A DNA stretch of 13,305 nucleotides, taken from positions 1 to 13,305 of the forward strand of contig CANDHX010000017.1 in assembly GCA_947384645.1 (NCBI GenBank), written 5' to 3'. Positions 1 through 7,903 of this stretch are shown here, one piece after another. The notes below the pieces were generated by a model that worked only from the letters and a program-made list of their open reading frames with translations, was not told where the DNA came from and did no database searches. Position numbers and translations under genes: made by a program. Origin of the DNA: an uncultured Mycoplasmatota bacterium. Its GTDB lineage: Bacteria; Bacillota_I; Bacilli_A; RF39; UBA660. The stretch's first letter is position 1; the number at the start of each line of letters is the position of its first letter.

Positions 1-24
1 TTCAGACGTGTGCTCTTCCGATCT
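1..24. other. Residual Illumina TruSeq adapter at contig start
   Basis: The first 24 bases match the 3' part of the standard Illumina TruSeq read-2 adapter, ending in the diagnostic GCTCTTCCGATCT. They are not genomic. The tadC-like reading frame stays open up to base 25, so the biological sequence starts there. Confidence 0.97.
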
Positions 25-705
25 TTTGTATTTTGTTTCACGAGCCTTCTGTTGAAGATTAGATATAGTTCTTGAGAAAGTCATCAATTGCTCTTGTTTG
101 CGTTCTTGTTTACCTAATCCAAGTCTATACAAAAGTCTCATCATTCTCATCGAATCTCTTACTGGATAATCTCTTGCAAACTGCATATATGGTTCGATTG
201 AAGAGTCACCACCATTAATAGAATCGATTAACTTTTGTAATCCTTCTTTGAATATAGGTGGAGCAGACTCAACCGACTTACCGATAGCCACAGGTACAGT
301 ATAGTGTTGAATCAAAATTTCTAGCCCTTTTAAATAATAAGGAAGCTGAACGTCGATTTCATGCATGTGTTTCTTTCGATAATTTTTTAATTCGATATAT
401 GGAAATTTAAAAGCTAATCCTCCGACTATAAGCCCGAATATTATCATCAAATAACTCATATCTGCAATCATCATAAACATGAAGAAACCGAATATTAATA
501 TAGCATTTTTAACTCTTGAATTATACTTTTCTAAAACGTCTACTTCACTTCCAAATCGAGCTTTAAGTAGAAAGTCGTAGTCATCTTCTTTGAATTTCAG
601 TAGTACTCCTTGATAATCGCTAACAAATCTCGATGTACTTACAATACCAGAGTATTCGCAGACGAAGAAGATTACTACGGCAACTATAATTATTTCTATA
701 TACAT
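25..705 (-). CDS. tadC: TadC-like pilus/secretion platform protein (type II secretion F family), 3' end missing
   Basis: An open frame runs leftward from an ATG at 703-705 to the adapter junction at base 25, giving 227 residues with no stop, so the C-terminus is lost at the contig end. Predicted membrane segments lie near residues 3-15, 67-82 and 85-101. They are followed by a cytoplasmic region resembling the type II secretion F domain (about 115-220, with LPYYLKGLEILIQHY and later GLGKQERKQEQ). This topology resembles the preceding gene, and adjacent tadB-tadC pairs are the rule in Tad loci; these proteins form the inner-membrane platform the ATPase acts on. An AGGAGAG ribosome binding site overlaps the stop codon of the upstream tadB-like gene, so the two are probably translationally coupled. 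Family assignment rests on topology, F-domain appearance and position. The missing C-terminus should carry another membrane segment. Confidence 0.8.
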
Positions 706-717
706 ACAAGCACTCTC

Positions 718-1611
718 CTATTCTGCATCTACATCTTCGTTGTAGAACTTAGTTCCACTCAAAAGGAAATAAGAATTTATCCATATTATCATGTGCAATA
801 CGATTTGAATGTACCACTGGTTTATCATCTTGATATAAGATGCTTGTCCTAAAAGAAGTTGCATCAACATCACTAGCAAGTATAGAGCAAGTCCATATAT
901 GACGAACTTTTTATAGAAAGCAGCTCTATCCATCTTATCTCTATATACACCCTCTACAAGCATATCGATATCTTGCATCATGTTTTCTAACGACTCTCCG
1001 GAATCCTTAGCACCTTCATTCGTTATTTGTAAAAATAATTGGTGCATATTCTTGACCATATAATATGGATATTTGTCGCTCATAAACTTTAAAGCTTCAT
1101 CTATTGTACCATTGGCATAAGACATATCTATCATAGTTTTAACGTCTCCTAAGATAGGTTCCTCTAAAATACCAGATTCTCTTACACCCTCAAGCGATTT
1201 AACAAAAGACTGACTAGTATTAAATTCCATGATGACGTTTGTACAATATATCTGGATGGTTTCAAATATGAATTCGTTATATATGCGCTTATAACGCAAG
1301 AAACTGATATAAGGTATAAAAGCTATTGCAATAACAGCATAGACTATCGCCCATAAAAGGGAATAGAAATATAGAAATGCTATAGCTGCGGCAACACCAC
1401 CGAATAGAGCAACCTGTACTATGTATTGCTTAGCGGTGAAATCCTGTCCTAATTCCTTAGCTTTCTCTTTTACTACTCTAAAACTATAGGGAGCATATTT
1501 CTCATAAACGGTATTTGCCATATTGGTAAAATATTTATAAGGAGTATTACCAGGGTCTTTTCTATACATGTAGATAAAGACGACTGTTATAATCATTATC
1601 ACTAGTTCCAT
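718..1611 (-). CDS. tadB: TadB-like pilus/secretion platform protein (type II secretion F family)
   Basis: This 297-residue membrane protein has hydrophobic segments near residues 3-15, 65-85, 87-103, 236-255 and 265-285. Between the central pair and the C-terminal pair lies a cytoplasmic region (about 113-225) typical of the type II secretion F domain, including ETIQIYCTNVIMEFNTSQSF and NEGAKDSGESLENMM. The family provides the inner-membrane platform that couples the CpaF/TadA ATPase to pilin assembly. The ATG follows the upstream ATPase gene directly after two consecutive TAA stops, with AGGTG in the last codons of the ATPase gene, so translation is probably coupled. The order ATPase, TadB, TadC is the canonical Tad order. 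It is nearly certain to belong to the F family; the TadB rather than TadC label comes from gene order only. Confidence 0.85.
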   Translation of the reverse strand: MELVIMIITVVFIYMYRKDPGNTPYKYFTNMANTVYEKYAPYSFRVVKEKAKELGQDFTAKQYIVQVALFGGVAAAIAFLYFYSLLWAIVYAVIAIAFIPYISFLRYKRIYNEFIFETIQIYCTNVIMEFNTSQSFVKSLEGVRESGILEEPILGDVKTMIDMSYANGTIDEALKFMSDKYPYYMVKNMHQLFLQITNEGAKDSGESLENMMQDIDMLVEGVYRDKMDRAAFYKKFVIYGLALYLLVMLMQLLLGQASYIKMINQWYIQIVLHMIIWINSYFLLSGTKFYNEDVDAE

Positions 1612-1614
1612 TTA

Positions 1615-2697
1615 TTATGCACCTGCCGTTTCTTCTTGATTTATTCTAAAAGTATCTTCTGGAAGATACACCCCTTGAATCGAAACATAATCAAGTAAAT
1701 GTTTCGTAGGATTTTTTAATGAGATTTTGCCATCTAGAGTTTTTCTATAGATGACGTTTTGCTTAGCTTCGTTTGTATCATCTTCTACATAGAATTCACA
1801 GACTTCTAATATTTCACGTTGGAATCGATTATATTCCTTGCTGAAGTAACCTTTAACATAAATAGCTAATTGGACATATCTATAAATAGTTCTCAAAAAC
1901 TGTTCGACATCCTGACTACCTTCCATCAAAGCATACATACGCATAGGAACACTTGCCGCTTTATCCGAGTGAATTGTAGATAAAATATTATGACCAGATG
2001 AAATCGAGTTACGTACAGCCATAACTGCTTCTGCACTACGAACCTCAGATAAGAGTATCCATTGAGGGTTCTGTCTCATACAACCTTCTAGAAGGTCTGA
2101 ATATGTAGCTACGTTATTCGTTTTCATCGCTACGATATCACGATGTGGGAAAATCTTATCCAAGTGAAGTTCCAAAGTATCCTCTATAGTTATGATTTTC
2201 TCGTTTTCTTTGATATGACTTGCCAAATATTTGACTAACTCTGTTTTACCTGAACCGGTCTCTCCACAGACTATGATGTTACAGTGCCCTTCGACACATT
2301 TCATTAAAAAGTCGTGCATTTGCAAAGTTACATACCCTTCGTCTAATAACTTCTTTTTATTTAATCGAATTTTTGCTGGAGTTTTACGTATAACGCAAGC
2401 TATTCCATTAGTAGCAATCGATTCGTGGATGAAATTCATACGGAGTTCTGTAGATTCAGCATCCAGTAATGGGTGAGCCATATTGAATGTCTTACCCATT
2501 ACGTTAGAACACTGGAATGCAAGTTTTTCCATGAGGGCATTATTTATGTCTGGACGTTCAACTTTATAAATACCCTTTGACAAGGTTTTTAAATGTATCT
2601 GTCCATCGTTACTATAGGATACGTCGGTAATATCATCGTCGTCTAGGAATTCTTGAAGAGGGCCAAAATCTAATTGTGAGAATATTGCCTCATTCAT
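1615..2697 (-). CDS. cpaF: CpaF/TadA-family secretion ATPase
   Basis: This 360-residue AAA-type secretion ATPase powers pilus assembly or secretion from the cytoplasmic face. The Walker A motif GETGSGKT is at residues 145-152, the Asp box IITIEDTLEL at 168-177, the Walker B-like segment ILLSEVRSAEA at 214-224 (catalytic Glu about 218), and the His box GHNILSTIHS at 235-244. That order and spacing are those of the VirB11/PilT/CpaF superfamily. The N-terminal domain (1-135) is short: CpaF proteins often carry about 60-100 extra N-terminal residues, so this one is compact and somewhat VirB11-like. The tandem gene order with F-domain proteins downstream and a SAF-domain protein upstream favours CpaF/TadA. 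The ATG lies 6 nt downstream of an unusual GGGGGG Shine-Dalgarno that begins in the stop codon of the upstream gene. Confidence 0.93.
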   Translation of the reverse strand: MNEAIFSQLDFGPLQEFLDDDDITDVSYSNDGQIHLKTLSKGIYKVERPDINNALMEKLAFQCSNVMGKTFNMAHPLLDAESTELRMNFIHESIATNGIACVIRKTPAKIRLNKKKLLDEGYVTLQMHDFLMKCVEGHCNIIVCGETGSGKTELVKYLASHIKENEKIITIEDTLELHLDKIFPHRDIVAMKTNNVATYSDLLEGCMRQNPQWILLSEVRSAEAVMAVRNSISSGHNILSTIHSDKAASVPMRMYALMEGSQDVEQFLRTIYRYVQLAIYVKGYFSKEYNRFQREILEVCEFYVEDDTNEAKQNVIYRKTLDGKISLKNPTKHLLDYVSIQGVYLPEDTFRINQEETAGA

Positions 2698-2708
2698 CGA
2701 TATCCCCC

Positions 2709-3605
2709 CTATTCTCTATTGTCTCGATTGTCGTCGTTTGGATTATCTTGATTTCCGCCTTGGTTGTCATCGTCGCCAGTATTATCACCTATTTTATTAG
2801 GACATTCGAATATTCCAGTTGGATCACCTTCGATACATTCATTTGGTATATCAGCTGTTCTTTCTTTGATAAGTTCTGTAAACCAAGCATTATCTACTAA
2901 AGTATCACTAGCTTTAGCACTATAATTAGAATTTTTTGGCACAGGTACTAATTCTATACCTAAATATTCAGCTCTTTTTAAAAGCAAATACAAGTCTTCT
3001 GGTACAGCAAACAATAATTGTGAAGGCTCTCTTATTTCCATAGTTGTTTCAAATACGTTGTGACCTTCATCGTCTTTTACTCCGAGAACTTTAATACTAC
3101 GAATGAATTTTCCATAGACTAGTTCATCTGTATCATTCTCAGTTCTCATAAATAAATCTATATAATTGCCTGGAAAAATCGAATTACCATAAGTAGACTC
3201 AAATGTTACAGCCATATTATAGATATAGTAGTTATCTGGAATATCTGAGAAAGATGAATCTGGCATATCTTTTGGTTCCATTACCATTCCTTCAAAGAAA
3301 TAACTGTTGGCTTGTATCTCAGTAGCATAACTTACATTCTTACCGATTACTTCCCCACAATCTCTAATCATATTTTGAGTTACTTGGCTTGATAAAACCT
3401 TAACTCTGTTGACCATCTCAGCTGTTATTTCGGTACGTGGTGCAAGCGGTTGAGTTGCATAGCACACGTATGTAGTTGTAACAGCACTTTTTACACGCCA
3501 GTTATAAAAACCGTATAAAATTACTGTACATACAATGATAGCTATCAAAGTAACTGTGTTTTTATTCGATAAAAACCTCTTAATCATTGTTCCTATATTA
3601 CCCAT
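2709..3605 (-). CDS. cpaB: CpaB/RcpC-like SAF-domain pilus assembly protein
   Basis: This 298-residue protein has a short basic N-terminus, one membrane segment at about 15-34 and an extracytoplasmic region. Residues about 44-105 (VCYATQPLAPRTEITAEMV... VIGKNVSYATEIQANSYF) fit a SAF domain, and NSIFPGNYIDLF at about 141-152 matches the PGD-VDV region of CpaB/RcpC proteins. In diderms CpaB-type proteins sit near the secretin; in monoderms they occur without one and probably help the pilus cross the wall. Residues 272-298 form a hydrophilic Asp/Asn/Gly-rich tail (GDDDNQGGNQDNPNDDN) that looks disordered and could contact wall polymers (inference). The ATG has an excellent AAAGGAGG 8 nt upstream, beginning right after the previous gene's stop. 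The gene lies between the 142-aa gene and the ATPase gene, the usual cpaB-cpaF adjacency. Confidence 0.82.
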   Translation of the reverse strand: MGNIGTMIKRFLSNKNTVTLIAIIVCTVILYGFYNWRVKSAVTTTYVCYATQPLAPRTEITAEMVNRVKVLSSQVTQNMIRDCGEVIGKNVSYATEIQANSYFFEGMVMEPKDMPDSSFSDIPDNYYIYNMAVTFESTYGNSIFPGNYIDLFMRTENDTDELVYGKFIRSIKVLGVKDDEGHNVFETTMEIREPSQLLFAVPEDLYLLLKRAEYLGIELVPVPKNSNYSAKASDTLVDNAWFTELIKERTADIPNECIEGDPTGIFECPNKIGDNTGDDDNQGGNQDNPNDDNRDNRE

Positions 3606-3619
3606 AATTTATTCCTCCT

Positions 3620-4048
3620 TTAATTAAAATTAGTTGGGTCTTCCTTGTAGTACATCTCAAGGATTGCATCTAACCTATTCGTTACATCGAACGACATAGT
3701 GTTGAAATTTATTACTTCCTGTGAGGAACGGGTTCGTACCTCGACGGTTATCTTGGGGGGTGATTCATATATATCGTAAAAAGCTAATTTAGTCGTTTTA
3801 TTAATCGATATAGTATCGGAGTACCTTCTGATGAAGTTCTCCATAAATTTTTCACTATTGATACGCAAATCGCCATATTTTCTATAATAAGCATAATCCA
3901 CTGCTTCATACATCGAAGCTTCGCTTATCTCTTTTAACATGTAATAGTTTTGTTCGTGGGTTGTCGTCATATCCGTTACAAGTATAACTACTGCCATCAT
4001 GATTAGACCGAGAACTAAAAACCACCAAGCCCAAACGCTCTCTTTCAT
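3620..4048 (-). CDS. Single-pass membrane protein of the Tad-like operon, possibly TadE-like or minor pilin-like
   Basis: This 142-residue protein has one hydrophobic N-terminal segment (about 8-26, WWFLVLGLIMMAVVILVT) followed by a hydrophilic, probably extracytoplasmic domain. The segment after the membrane helix (YYMLKEISEASMYEAVDYAYYR, about 35-56) is amphipathic and recalls the region following the pilin-like helix of TadE/TadF pseudopilins. However, no G/E prepilin peptidase site precedes the helix, so this is only a topological analogy. It may correspond to an uncharacterised DUF family found with CpaF genes in gut Firmicutes (DUF5411, from memory and unverified). There are no cysteines, unlike the secreted proteins upstream. 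The ATG is separated by two bases from the preceding TAG stop, and its G6 Shine-Dalgarno lies within the final Gly-Gly-Ser codons of the large upstream gene, implying coupled translation. Function unknown; a structural or assembly role in the pilus is inferred from position. Confidence 0.75.
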   Translation of the reverse strand: MKESVWAWWFLVLGLIMMAVVILVTDMTTTHEQNYYMLKEISEASMYEAVDYAYYRKYGDLRINSEKFMENFIRRYSDTISINKTTKLAFYDIYESPPKITVEVRTRSSQEVINFNTMSFDVTNRLDAILEMYYKEDPTNFN

Positions 4049-4050
4049 GG

Positions 4051-7000
4051 CTAACTTCCCCCCTTGTTATCTAATGCATTTTGTTTATTTATTAATGTTT
4101 GTCTGTTTTTGTTTAAAGCTGATAAATCATAGGATTCGATTCTTCTATATCCGGATAGAGAGTCCTTAAATATCGAACTACAAGAGTCACCCATTCCTTC
4201 ATTGACACTCGTTTCTCCACCAGCGGCTAAACAAGATAAAAGTTGACTTCGGCAATGGTATCCACCACTATCATCATAATCTTTACAACTCAAATCCCAA
4301 TCCGCATATGCACCACCACTTTTGGTTGCCTGCTTGGCATTATACTCTCTGAGTTCTTTCATTATATATGGTGTCAGAGTAAATTCAAACTTATCACGGC
4401 TCTCAAGTATTTGGTGATCTGACTCAGGTATTTTTATGGTTTCACGCACTTCATTACCCCTAGCATCACTCCAGTTATACCCGAGCTGTCTTCCCAATGG
4501 ATTTATTTCCAATGGATCGACTATCCTATAAAAGAAATTTAACTTTCCACCTTTGCCTGGATTCGGTATATATATGTCGTTTATAACTTCATAATCACAT
4601 ATGTAATCGTTTCCTTCTGTTAAAACTAAGCCACTCGGTCCGTTACCAGCAAATCTTTCTTCAAAATTGTCGTTAGAATTAACAGATTTACTTTTCATTT
4701 CTTCTCGAGTAGAATCCATTACATTATTTATAGATATAATATAATCATATAAGCCACCAAGAGTATTAATATTTACAGGCACTGCTTCTTCTGGCAGTTC
4801 TAATACAGCTTTACTACTGCTATTTTCACTAGTGTGAACTTTTCCATCTGGCACAGTAGTGTATATCTTTGGTAAGTGATATTTATACTCGACATTTTCT
4901 TCTCTTTTCATATGACTATTCGAGTAAAAATAGAAGCCGCTTGCTAAATCTGTCTTTCTACAAGTAGTACCCTTACAATCGAGATAACCTCTATTTTCTT
5001 TTGTAGCACCGCCTCCACCACCAGAATATTCTTCACTTACAGTTGCACCTTTTGGCCAAAAACTTTTACTTGGTGAAGATTCTTTCTTTTCTACTAATTC
5101 TGGTTCGAAAGGTGAACCTATTTTATCGCTGTCTTTATCATTGTAATTGAATGTTACATCGGGTTCAAACTTGAACTCTTTGATATCACTAGCACTTCCT
5201 TTGGAAATTTTAGTCCCAGATACTTTCGTATTCGGAACGTTTTCTTCTATCCATTCAAAGCACTTAGTGTATGCATTTATCGTATCGCTATAAGTTTTCA
5301 AAGCTTCCTTATATGCATTCTCTGCTTCTTGTCGAGGTTGTACAACATCCGATTGCCAAGATGAAGCCCGCTCATCGCTTCCTTTAGCATCATGTCCCTC
5401 TATCCATTCGCCACTTTTCTCCTCTAATGTTTTAAGTCTGTTTGGCGTACTCGTAACAGCAGGTCTCGTCCATTCCTTTTTAGTAGATTCCAAACATTTT
5501 TGTTCACATGTCGGATTATCTTTAGGACATTCTTTAGGCTCTTTATGACAACAATCATCTTTAGTTTCGGTCACTTCTGGATTTTTTTCTGCATTTTCTT
5601 CGATGTATTTCAAATCTTGCCATTCGTTATATTTTTTAACTAAGTCCTCTTCTAGAGGTTCCAAATCTTTTATGAATTCGTCGTATTTGATTTCACTAGA
5701 TACACAAGTTCTCTTTGCTTTTATTTCAGGTATATACTTGTCTAATAAGAAGTATTGACCAGCTGCAGTTTGCTTATGACCGGGTAAGAAGATATCTATG
5801 TCATCTTTACAAGCTGCTTCACAATAAGACTTCCCAGCAGGATTTGTAGTATCTTCTTTTTCCAATATAGTAAATCCAGATTGATTTCCTGCTTTTAGAG
5901 TACAAGTTTTAAGTCTATTGTCTTCGTGAAAAATTGCTTCCGTTCCAGCGTCCCCTGCATCGCATATGGCTTGGTTGACTTCATCTTCACATTTCGGCTC
6001 GTCTTCTTTACCTTTACAAACTGTAACTATGTGGACCGCTGGATGAATATACTGAGGCTTATATCCTTCATTTACTACTGTAGCAATGGCATTTTGACTA
6101 GGATTAGCCATGCTCTTTGCTTCACCTGTAAAATATCTTACTACCCTTAAATCTTTACCGAATTTATCTGAAGTATTTCGTAAAGTAGTAGTAACACCGT
6201 CACCTTTTGATGTGTCCATTGCAAAAACAGCATTCACGAAAGCATCTTGAGAGACATTCGTTGCTCTTTTATATGTACATTCGCCACCACCTGATTTAGG
6301 ACATCCTGTATTCGCATCATAACATTTGCCATCTTGAGTACACCAAGAGTCATATGTGATAAAATATTTATCTCCTTCTTGTGAGTAATTGACTCCACTT
6401 TTTATTGCTTTATAGTAATTATTGTAAAACCATATTATTTGATTTTTATTTTTTATAGGATAAGGTTGATCATTAAATAGTAACCCTTCATTTGATGAAA
6501 CACCTAAAACATCTTGTAATATTTTTTTATCTGGAAAAGAACTACTTTTTGCATCGTTATTATGAGCACCCTTTTCTTTCCAACCACCGCCATCTGCTAC
6601 CCATCCACCTAGGAATGAGTAATAAAACGTAATTTTTTTAGAATCGGCATCACATCCGTCTGGCGGATTTATAGTAGGCGATTCGGCACTTCCGCCAGTT
6701 GAACCACCACCAGAGCCTCCGCCAACTCCAGACCCGCCGCCGGATCCTCCTCCAGAACCTGAACCACCAGAACTTCCAGAGCCAGAACTCGTAGGCTTCT
6801 TCATGACTTTAACTATAAGTGGTTTACCCATAGTTATCGTCACATTATTGTCAACTGCACTATCGAAAGTTATAGCATTTCCTTTATATGCACTATCGGG
6901 AATAGATGCAGTTTGCCATCCTTGATTGGAGCCTCTTGCGACGTCTTTGTGTCTTATTTCTAAGTGAAAGTCTTCACCAGCTTTTAAACCAGACTGTCTA

Positions 7001-7347
7001 TTCAAAGCAAAGTTGACTTCAAATCCTCTTAGACCTTTACCGTCTCCATAAGATTCATAACCGCCTATTACAGTTGAACCTGTTATAATTGTTTCCTTAT
7101 TTCCGACTAGTCTTAACTCGATTTTATTCCACTCTTGCTCGTTTTGTTTATTTCTATCAAAAGTTGCTTCATTATATCCAAATCCGTTTATCTCAAGCTG
7201 TCCATCTTGATTAAAATATGCTTGTGTTATTTTATATGTAAATTTTTCTAATGCAGCCCCAGCAGCATTTACACAGACAGTGTAAGAAGCTAATACTGTG
7301 ATTACTACATAAAATAACATTTTTAATTTATTAGAAATTCTGTTCAC
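4051..7347 (-). CDS. Large cysteine-rich secreted protein with Gly/Ser linker, operon-encoded surface or pilus-associated protein
   Basis: This 1098-residue protein has a signal peptide (residues 1-31, hydrophobic core LFYVVITVLASYTVCV, likely cleavage near VNA or AGA). A beta-rich N-terminal domain follows (about 32-185), then a Gly/Ser linker (186-221) and a long mosaic region. The mature part has about 25 cysteines, many clustered: 336-357, 444-462, 509-513, 599-618 (including CC and CxxxxxxC pairs), 791-796 and 1021-1056. A helical, charged stretch lies around 555-700. The C-terminus is hydrophilic, with no LPXTG motif or membrane anchor, so it is probably released or held by the neighbouring anchored proteins. 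The start is GTG with AAAGGAG 7 nt upstream; it overlaps the upstream gene by 17 nt, and the preceding and following genes are tightly packed. I recognise no catalytic domain. Adhesin, pilus tip or Tad-secreted substrate are possible roles, inferred from context only. Confidence 0.85.
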   Translation of the reverse strand: MNRISNKLKMLFYVVITVLASYTVCVNAAGAALEKFTYKITQAYFNQDGQLEINGFGYNEATFDRNKQNEQEWNKIELRLVGNKETIITGSTVIGGYESYGDGKGLRGFEVNFALNRQSGLKAGEDFHLEIRHKDVARGSNQGWQTASIPDSAYKGNAITFDSAVDNNVTITMGKPLIVKVMKKPTSSGSGSSGGSGSGGGSGGGSGVGGGSGGGSTGGSAESPTINPPDGCDADSKKITFYYSFLGGWVADGGGWKEKGAHNNDAKSSSFPDKKILQDVLGVSSNEGLLFNDQPYPIKNKNQIIWFYNNYYKAIKSGVNYSQEGDKYFITYDSWCTQDGKCYDANTGCPKSGGGECTYKRATNVSQDAFVNAVFAMDTSKGDGVTTTLRNTSDKFGKDLRVVRYFTGEAKSMANPSQNAIATVVNEGYKPQYIHPAVHIVTVCKGKEDEPKCEDEVNQAICDAGDAGTEAIFHEDNRLKTCTLKAGNQSGFTILEKEDTTNPAGKSYCEAACKDDIDIFLPGHKQTAAGQYFLLDKYIPEIKAKRTCVSSEIKYDEFIKDLEPLEEDLVKKYNEWQDLKYIEENAEKNPEVTETKDDCCHKEPKECPKDNPTCEQKCLESTKKEWTRPAVTSTPNRLKTLEEKSGEWIEGHDAKGSDERASSWQSDVVQPRQEAENAYKEALKTYSDTINAYTKCFEWIEENVPNTKVSGTKISKGSASDIKEFKFEPDVTFNYNDKDSDKIGSPFEPELVEKKESSPSKSFWPKGATVSEEYSGGGGGATKENRGYLDCKGTTCRKTDLASGFYFYSNSHMKREENVEYKYHLPKIYTTVPDGKVHTSENSSSKAVLELPEEAVPVNINTLGGLYDYIISINNVMDSTREEMKSKSVNSNDNFEERFAGNGPSGLVLTEGNDYICDYEVINDIYIPNPGKGGKLNFFYRIVDPLEINPLGRQLGYNWSDARGNEVRETIKIPESDHQILESRDKFEFTLTPYIMKELREYNAKQATKSGGAYADWDLSCKDYDDSGGYHCRSQLLSCLAAGGETSVNEGMGDSCSSIFKDSLSGYRRIESYDLSALNKNRQTLINKQNALDNKGGS

Positions 7348-7903
7348 TGTCTTTTCTCCTTTTTAAAATTAACAAAATCGCAACTACGACAATAATTATT
7401 AGCAACACCAATATCACTATAAGAATTGTACTTATCTTAGATTTCTTATCTACCTTTTGGTTAGATAGAACGTTTTCATATGTACCATCAAACCAAGCAT
7501 TTTCTTTACAATCGACTGATACACCACAGTATAATTTATATAAAGGGACTCTCATTTCAAACGATTTAACAGGTGTCTCGCAATCTGTTCGATAATATTC
7601 TACTTTATGTATTCCACCATCTAGTTCTGCATAAGTCGAATTGTCTTTTAATTCTTTATATCCGCCCTCTGTGTAGATTACCATTGAATAGCCTTCGGGA
7701 AGCCGTTCGGCAACCAGTTCCATAAATCCTTCATGGAACTCTCCATTTTTGTCTTTATACTCGCTCGCATATCGCAAATTATAGGATGTATTCTTCAATA
7801 GTTCTTGTGATTCTTTGACTTGCTTATCTGTACAAGCCCCATCGGCATATACATTCATCGAAAGCAAAAACGATAAAACGATGGATATTACCAATTTAAT
7901 CAT
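7331..7903 (-). CDS. Membrane-anchored surface protein, signal peptide plus C-terminal anchor (190 aa)
   Basis: The ATG at 7901-7903 is preferred over an in-frame GTG at 7910-7912. It forms an ATGA overlap with the stop of the upstream gene and has AAGGGG 9 nt upstream, whereas the GTG would abut that ribosome binding site. The 190-residue product has a signal peptide (1-20, ending VYA), a cysteine-containing ectodomain, and a C-terminal helix of about 22 residues (159-180) followed by KRRKDSEQNF, so it is a type I membrane protein with a short cytoplasmic tail. Cysteines are at 24, 108, 126 and 132. The segment RTDCETPVKSFEMRVPLYKLYC (105-126) resembles a segment of the upstream gene product, suggesting paralogy. 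Its last codons overlap the start of the large secreted protein gene. Function unknown; it may retain surface material at the membrane. Confidence 0.85.
   Translation of the reverse strand: MIKLVISIVLSFLLSMNVYADGACTDKQVKESQELLKNTSYNLRYASEYKDKNGEFHEGFMELVAERLPEGYSMVIYTEGGYKELKDNSTYAELDGGIHKVEYYRTDCETPVKSFEMRVPLYKLYCGVSVDCKENAWFDGTYENVLSNQKVDKKSKISTILIVILVLLIIIVVVAILLILKRRKDSEQNF

Noticed and set aside
610..852. Rightward open frame across the tadB/tadC junction
   Set aside because: It is antisense to two well-supported platform genes and their junction, lacks a ribosome binding site, and its composition is that of an antisense shadow.
5926..6150. Rightward 74-codon open frame inside the large secreted protein gene
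   Set aside because: Antisense to a continuous 1098-codon gene with signal peptide; no ribosome binding site or promoter.
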